From Silene noctiflora (lineage: Eukaryota; Streptophyta; Magnoliopsida; Caryophyllales; Caryophyllaceae), in contig VHZZ01000026.1 of NCBI GenBank assembly GCA_009801015.1, forward strand, positions 506,388 to 531,085: 24,698 nt of DNA, in the 5' to 3' direction. Under the pieces are notes generated by a model that was not told the DNA's origin, made no database searches, and saw nothing but the letters and a program-made list of their open reading frames with translations. Positions 19,704 to 24,698 of this stretch are shown here, in pieces (position 1 is the first letter of the stretch; each line of letters begins with the position of its first letter). A program made the position numbers and the translations under genes.

Positions 19704-20624
19704 ATGATGAAACTAGCTTATCCTCCAATCTTGAAGGTGCCTAATCCAATCGAATGGTTCGGATTACATAAGAACAATGCGGTGGAGTCAACATTAAGCT
19801 CCCCTCAACTTGTTGCAGAATCGCCAAACAATTGGCCTACATTTGATATTAAGTCGTTTGGAATTTCTCTTCTATCGATCATCCCTTGGGCCGTTAATGC
19901 TAAAGATGGATTTCGTATGCCAACCACTATAAATAAGGACTTGAAAAGACGAGCGAGACCCCGAGTTCACGATGTGTCTTCTAGTGTCCCTACTCCTCGG
20001 TTGAGGTTTAGACCGTATGTATCTAAGGTTCCTTGGCATACTGGAGCTAGGGCTTTCTTGTCTATGCTTTTTCCACGTTACGGTCATTATTGTGGCCCAA
20101 ATTGGTCGAGTGGAAAGGATGGAGGTTCCCTCGTATGGGATAAACGCCCTATTGATTGGTTGGACTACTGTTGTTATTGCCATGATATGGGCTATGACTC
20201 TCATGACCAGGCAAAGCTTCTAGAAGCCGATCTAGCTTTTCTCGAGTGTTTGGAGAAGCCTCATATGCAGACTAAGGGGGATAAGCATGTTGCTTTTGTT
20301 TACAAGACAATGTGCATCCAAGGTAATTCTCCTTACAAGTATGTGAGACGGTAACCGATAATTAAATGAGAATACGTAAGAACTTCAGGTGGTCTCACAT
20401 GTAAGACCGTCTCATACAAGACACACTCCTCTCATTAATCTATGTAAGACTCTTCTTTAACCATGGAATTTTCAACATGTTTCTCAGGTCTGAGGAATAT
20501 ACTCGTACCTTACCGAACACATCTTGTAAATCTTCAATCAGGAGTACCTCTGATTCAATTTGGATGGCTGAGCAGCATGCGATGGAAAGGATGGAGCTTC
20601 GGGGGACATACTAAATCAGAATGA
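19704..20624 (+). CDS. Phospholipase A2-family protein (plant, secretory-PLA2-like fold)
   Basis: Exons 19704-20322 and 20488-20624 join in frame (a Gly codon is split) to 251 residues, ending EWGH-free with ...FGGHTKSE. Residues 129-137 read YCGPNWSSG, the counterpart of the PLA2 calcium loop. Residues 153-165 read LDYCCYCHDMGYD, with the catalytic His160-Asp161 pair. The second exon gives GLRNILVPYRTHLVNLQSG. This family hydrolyses the sn-2 ester of phospholipids in a calcium-dependent way. It differs from typical small secreted plant PLA2s: it has a long N-terminal extension of about 120 residues, no clear signal peptide (only a short hydrophobic stretch at 52-64), and few cysteines. It resembles what I recall as Arabidopsis At4g29070. 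Met1 and Met2 are both possible starts. Location in the cell is not evident. The gene looks intact, but activity is not proven. Confidence 0.88.
20323..20487 (+). repeat. Coding intron of the PLA2-family gene, largely a foldback
   Basis: The 165-nt intron has donor GTAATT and acceptor TTTCTCAG. Inside it GTATGTGAGACGGT (20339-20352) and ACCGTCTCATAC (20406-20417) are inverted, so about half of it can fold into a hairpin. The GAGACGGT word also occurs near 19384. If retained, the frame would add NSPYKYVRR and stop at 20354. Confidence 0.65.
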
Positions 20625-20788
20625 CCTCTATGGGAACTGAAATTAGCGTGTTTAAATTGTCGTAGCTTCTGTTTGTTTTGAGGGTTGATCGTTTGCTGTT
20701 CACTTTATATTAATCGATCCTTATGCTGTAAATAACTTTCAGGTTTTTCCGGTCCATGTAAGTTTGTAAACACCTATCGTTTGCATAT
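20625..20788 (+). other. 3'UTR of the PLA2-family gene
   Basis: T-rich sequence follows the TGA at 20622-20624. The poly-A site probably lies near 20720-20810, but no perfect AATAAA is present, only weak AT-rich words such as TGTAAATAACT and AATGAAAT. Confidence 0.4.
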
Positions 20789-21183
20789 ATGAATGAAATA
20801 TTAGCTTATTTGCGTAAATATATCTCGTGTTGTGCCTCTGCTTCTGAACGCAAGTCTTCTGCTGGTTCGGTTACTGATCTCTGCTCCAAGATCGGCTTAA
20901 TGGTATGGCTAAGACTGAGAGATCGCGTGTATAAGCTGCAGCGTATTAAGCTCCCGCTGGATAATCGTGTTGATGCTTGGAGCCCCATTGTTATACTGGT
21001 TGTCGACTTGTCGTGCCTCGTTATGGACAGGAAATAATTGAGGATCACACGATTCAAGTCATCGATTATGATGAAATAAAACAAAATGGCTTCGTAACCC
21101 AAAAACCGCTTGAAAATAGCGATGATGCCATATTATTAAATTACGAACTTATATTTAGAAACTTTATTAGTCGGGTTTTTTGA
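20789..21183 (+). other. Coding-looking stretch of unknown origin, probably a relic
   Basis: Less AT-rich than its surroundings. It holds overlapping + frames of 82 codons (20789-21037) and 68 codons (20977-21183), and a 98-codon minus frame over the same DNA. The + frames contain protein-like segments (for example VWLRLRDRVYKLQRIKLPLD and IIEDHTIQVIDYDEIKQNGF). I recognise no family and cannot tell which strand, if either, was coding. It may be a gene fragment or chance. Confidence 0.2.
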
Positions 21184-21341
21184 CAAGTTTTGTTTTCAAT
21201 TTAAGATATTTTTAACTGTATCAGGTCCGATTCCTACCCATAAAAATAAAAGTTTGGAAATTGTTGATTATTATCGACAATGGACACCCTAATTTTACAA
21301 ACCCAAACAATTATTCTCCTAACTGATTGGATTGTACTAAC

Positions 21342-21752
21342 AGCTAGGGCCGAACAAAATTATACGATACGATTTTATTATATGTATGCGATACGCTATA
21401 CGAATTTAATTATACGGATTTCCGATACAAATTTCCGGATATCCGATACGGTTCTTTAAAAACCGTATTGGATAAGGATCGGCAAAATATGAAACCGGAT
21501 ATATGGTATCCGATACGGTTGACTTTTTTCTAGAATAAAATATTAAAATATATACATAAATCACTGATTAAACCTTATTAGTATTAAACTTTATAAGTTA
21601 TTTACTCCTATAACTTTTTAAAACACTTTTAAGTTACTAAAAAAACCAACAATCACACAGAAAATAAAAAAATATATTAAATTACATAAGTGAGGCTGAA
21701 AACCAAATACCGGATATACGGAAAAACCGTATCGGATATCCGACTCACCCAG
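21342..21752. repeat. Repeat element rich in CCGATACGG/CCGTATCGG palindromic words
   Basis: Words GGATATCCGATACGG, CCGTATTGGAT and CCGTATCGGATATCC recur in both orientations at both ends (about 21410-21530 and 21715-21745), with an AT-rich core between. The edges are roughly CTAGGGCCGAACAAAA and GACTCACCCAGC. I could not find a convincing target duplication, so the class is open (a hAT-like non-autonomous element is one option). No coding capacity is seen. Confidence 0.5.
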
Positions 21753-21799
21753 CATTAATAATTATTCTTAAAAGTATTTGTTTCATAAAGTATCAACAT

Positions 21800-21886
21800 C
21801 CGACCTTAGCTCAGTTGGTAGAGCGGAGGACTGTAGTTGGTTCAACAGACATCCTTAGGTCACTGGTTCGAATCCGGTAGGTCGGA
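21800..21886 (+). tRNA. trnY-GUA: tRNA-Tyr (anticodon GTA), with intron
   Basis: The acceptor stem CCGACCT (21800-21806) pairs with AGGTCGG (21879-21885), with discriminator A at 21886. The D arm is GCTCAGTTGGTAGAGC. The anticodon GTA is at 21833-21835. A short intron of about 14 nt (21837-21850) follows the base 3' of the anticodon, as in all plant nuclear tRNA-Tyr genes. The T arm is ACTGG-TTCGAAT-CCGGT. An upstream CAA motif (about 21795) and a downstream T run (from 21887) fit Pol III start and termination. Confidence 0.95.
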
Positions 21887-21896
21887 TTTTTTTCCC

Positions 21897-21936
21897 TTTT
21901 TTTTTTTTTTTTTTTTTTTTTTATATATATATATAT
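21897..21936. repeat. Poly-T tract followed by (AT)n microsatellite
   Basis: 26 consecutive T residues (21897-21922) are followed by seven AT units (21923-21936). They lie just downstream of the tRNA-Tyr terminator run. Confidence 0.9.
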
Positions 21937-22144
21937 TTCAAATATATTGATTCGTCCTGCAAAATATGCTCATAATTCATGCCTGAATCAACCATTTTCA
22001 CAGCCATGAATGAATGTCAGCTCTTGCTTCATTCACCGTGTTATCGAAACATGTTCAGAATACCGAAGAGCTAATTGTTAAATACAAAATTCGTGTTTAT
22101 AACTTATGATCTCGCTTCATATATAGATGTTAATTACATATAAT

Positions 22145-22720
22145 TAGACCTGTCAAACGGGTCGGGCGGGTCGGGTCCTGGGTCGGGTCAGAATATGGGT
22201 CACGGGTTGGGTTAGGGTCAGAATACGGGTCAAGAAATAATTTCTAACGTCTTTTTTAATTTATTTTTTTTATTAAAAAAATAATTTTTAAAAACGTAAA
22301 ACATATTTAAAATTAATATTTTAATCATAATCAACGTTTACATTAGTTATTTCAACGTTTACATTAATTATATTGACATAATTATTAAATTAAAGTTTTT
22401 TTAATAATTATTTTAGTATCAAGTATTGTAAAAGTGATATAAAATTGACTTTTTAGTTATGTTTGTAATTTTTAATAATAATAAAATAATTTTTTAACAA
22501 TTTTTTTCAAATATAATATAAAAATATTAATATTTTAATAAAAATCTTGATTTATCTTTGACCCAAAGGGTCGACCCGTTCGGGTCGGGTCTTGACCCTA
22601 AAATAACGGGTCATTTCGGGTTCGGGCCAAACGGGTCACGGGTCGAAAATACCGGGTTTGTAACCCTAAAAACGGGTCGGGCGGGTCGGGTTTTTGGGTC
22701 GGGTCGATTTTTTACAGGTC
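22145..22720. mobile_element. GC-ended non-autonomous TIR element with a 10-bp target duplication, 576 bp
   Basis: The perfect direct repeat TACATATAAT lies at 22135-22144 and 22721-22730. The element begins TAGACCTGTC and ends TTTACAGGTC, with the inverted motif GACCTGT/ACAGGTC. Both ends are CGGGTCGGGC-rich, while the core (about 22230-22555) is very AT-rich. The terminal motif links it to copies A and B, although the cores differ. The duplication size fits Mutator-like elements. No transposase is encoded. It sits between the two tRNA genes. Confidence 0.85.
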
Positions 22721-22831
22721 TACATATAATCTACTAAAATGCGTAAATGAAGGAAATGTTATTTAGTTATTACGTAAAAATCCTTGAAAAAAGAGTAAAA
22801 AAAAAATGGATCCGAATATAGTTCAGGAAAA

Positions 22832-22903
22832 TGAACCTGACGTGAATCGAACACGCAACCTTCTGATCTGGAGTCAGACGCGCTACCATTGCGCCACAGA
22901 TTC
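22832..22903 (-). tRNA. trnW-CCA: tRNA-Trp (anticodon CCA)
   Basis: Read on the minus strand, GAATCTG begins at 22903 and pairs with CAGGTTC, with discriminator A at 22832. The D arm is GCGCAATGGTAGCGC. The anticodon CCA is the complement of TGG at 22869-22871. The T arm is GCGTG-TTCGATT-CACGT. It closely resembles the plant nuclear (cytosolic) tRNA-Trp. A CAA motif lies just upstream (TATCAACTCC on the minus strand), and a TTTT terminator follows at 22828-22831. Confidence 0.95.
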
Positions 22904-23360
22904 GGAGTTGATATGTATCAGCCTATAATCTTTATAAACTTGTACATATTAGGTAAATTAAGTCTGAAACAAAGCTAATTAACCAATTATTTCTAGGAAA
23001 CTGGTATAGATCTCGCGCAATGCATGCACGGTATATATAGAGTTTTATTTTTTTTTTAATGTATTATTTATACTTTTTAAATTTTCACCTCATGATTATT
23101 AATATTTAATAGTTCAATCAATTGTATTTTGATATGAAATAAAAATAAAATAAAAATTCAAATGGAAAAAACTAATCAAAAGGAATTAAGTTAAGTTGTG
23201 ATTTTTATTTTTAATGAATTTATTTTTTATCACGAAACTAATAGTAAGTATATGTCAAGTTATTTTTTACAATAATAATTATTCGATTACTAAAAAATTT
23301 AGCAATTTATAGTTTTTCCCGAAAAATTTAGATTTGAAACAAAGCTAATTAATTAATTAA
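22904..23360. other. AT-rich intergenic spacer
   Basis: No gene is seen. The phrase GAAACAAAGCTAATTAA occurs near 22968 and again near 23335, about 370 bp apart. The second copy directly borders the foldback element. Confidence 0.5.
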
Positions 23361-23748
23361 CGGGAAATGCACGCGGTACCTTGAAGTTTGCCATTTTGCG
23401 CGAAATACCCAATTTTTTTATCCGGGGAACTTTAAGAGGTCATAACTCGTGTTTACGATTTCAGAAAGTGATAAATTTTTTTTAAATCGTTCGTCTTTCC
23501 AAGAACTACGATTTCAAAAAAAAAATATCGTATTTGGATCCCATGGCTAGGAATTATTGTGTGTCAAAGTTTTTTTAACGTTTTTGTCTCAAGTCGTAGT
23601 TCTCGGAAAGATGATCAATTTGAAAAAAAAAAATTATCACTTTCTAAACTCGTAAACACGAGTTGTGATCTCTTAAAGTTTTCCGAATAAAAAAATTGAA
23701 TATTTCGAGCAAAAAGGTAAACCACAAGAACATCGCGTGCATTTTTTG
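23361..23748. mobile_element. Foldback element with arms of about 150 bp
   Basis: The left arm (about 23361-23515) and right arm (about 23594-23748) are imperfect inverted repeats. Paired landmarks are AAATGCACGCG (23365) with CGCGTGCATTT (23734), ACTCGTGTTTACGA with TCGTAAACACGAGT, and GAACTACGATTT with its complement. An unpaired spacer of about 80 bp lies between. The flanks are (TTAA)-rich, so target-duplication length cannot be read. It encodes nothing. A related arm lies at 1-122. Confidence 0.8.
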
Positions 23749-24698
23749 ATTAATTAATTATACTTTGTAACTTCTTTCTAGGACATTGCTTTTTCTAGCT
23801 CCCTTCTTTCATCTTTATTCATTTTAGTTTTTTGTTTGGTTAAAAATAGATCATTCATTGTATAAAGCCAATGTTAGGTCTTTGATCACTTTATTAACAT
23901 GTCTTGTCTGTAACCGTCACAGCCTCACAGAGTCGCAACACAAGCTTGTTATGTTGGAGCTTAATGGTTGATTAGGGTGCAGGATGACATAATATGCCGA
24001 GTACTTTTAAGAATTTTTCTAAGTAGAAGAAGGTAAATAAATGATTGACTTGTACTTTTATAGCGTCGTATCCAAAGGAAACATTAGAAAAGATTCAGCG
24101 AAAATTTTCTTAAGAGAGCGTAAAGTTAATACGATAGGAGTGTAAATTCGCAATTCACATATATATACTTTCGAAAGATAGTCTCATATTTAAAGTTTGA
24201 GAAATATCGTTTTTCATATCGTTTTTTCAAATCATTTTTTCATATCGTCTATACTATATAATTAAAAGACTACCTTAACCCATTTAATTTTACTCCACAT
24301 CATCTTTAACATATTTAATTTTATTCCACATGGAATTTGTACATTTATTAATTTCTATCATTTTTATTTATGAAATAATAATTAAATTTATACACAATAC
24401 AATATAGTTGAAAGGTAACTAAAGCATTGACATTCTTATACTTAATTTTAGTTTAATTTTTTTTTTTTTGGGAACTTAATTTTAGTTATTATTTGATTAT
24501 ATAAAGACCATAATTAAAAAAATTAGAAGAAAAAAAACCATTTAAAATAAAACCGCGAAATCCCTCAAAATTTGATAATTTTAACCCTTGAAAAGCAAAC
24601 GAGAATTAATAGGAAAACAAATAAAGAGAGTTGANCGTAGTCATAGTACGGAGTACCGTGTTATTATATTTAATTTTCATAATTTACATCCCATTTTA
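23749..24698. other. AT-rich intergenic DNA to the window end
   Basis: No gene or RNA is recognised. A short local duplication (CATTTAATTTTACTCCACAT near 24280 and a variant near 24312) follows a sequence that resembles a Helitron 5' end (TCTATACTATATAATTAAAA at 24248). One unresolved base lies near 24635. Confidence 0.45.

Noticed and set aside
22145-22720. CGGGTCGGGT runs as simple-sequence or telomere-like repeat
   Set aside because: The word is not the plant telomere repeat, and the block has defined inverted ends and a 10-bp target duplication, so it is a transposon.
1-24698. Endogenous viral or LTR-retroelement sequence
   Set aside because: No gag, pol or capsid-like frame, and no long direct terminal repeats with TG...CA ends were recognised by eye. 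Worn fragments could still be missed.

Overview
This is a stretch of plant nuclear DNA, almost certainly from a eudicot. The evidence is two many-exon genes with GT-AG introns and AT-rich introns, two plant-type nuclear tRNA genes with upstream CAA motifs, Stowaway-type MITEs, and GC-rich inverted-repeat elements in an otherwise AT-rich background. Repeat motifs such as GAGACGGT/ACCGTCTC and CGGGTCGGGT runs look to me like those common in Caryophyllales (amaranth, beet, spinach and Silene relatives). That placement is a weak inference.

Layout. 1-122 is one arm of a foldback element, whose nearly whole relative lies at 23361-23748. 524-2690 is a satellite array of about 311-bp units that partly alternates between two unit types. 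2691-4300 is AT-rich intergenic DNA with a low-complexity TTCAGTTCA tract. 4308-4662 is a GC-rich transposon with a 9-bp target duplication, just upstream of the first gene.

5096-16630 (+) is a 22-exon gene for a PH plus RhoGAP plus coiled-coil protein of the REN1/PHGAP family. I place it with PHGAP1/PHGAP2 from its N-terminus. Its introns carry a 144-bp tandem repeat, a Stowaway MITE and a 640-bp Mutator-like element. An inverted copy of the GC-rich transposon (17597-18048) lies directly upstream of the second gene. That gene (leader from about 18.1 kb, CDS 19704-20624, +) encodes a phospholipase A2-family protein with a YCGPNWSSG loop and a CCYCHD catalytic motif. Its 5'UTR intron holds tandem repeats and two MITEs, and its only coding intron is largely a foldback sequence.

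From 20.7 kb on the DNA is repeat-rich and intergenic, with tRNA-Tyr(GUA, intron-containing; 21800-21886, +) and tRNA-Trp(CCA; 22832-22903, -). Between the tRNAs lies a third GC-rich TIR element with a perfect 10-bp target duplication.

The two protein genes are not known to work together. One product would inactivate ROP GTPases in polarity control; the other is a putative lipid hydrolase. I found no new multi-gene system. The most notable features are the repeated pairing of one transposon family with gene promoters, the higher-order satellite, the foldback elements, upstream ORFs in both leaders, and an in-frame tandem (NAGNAG) splice acceptor.
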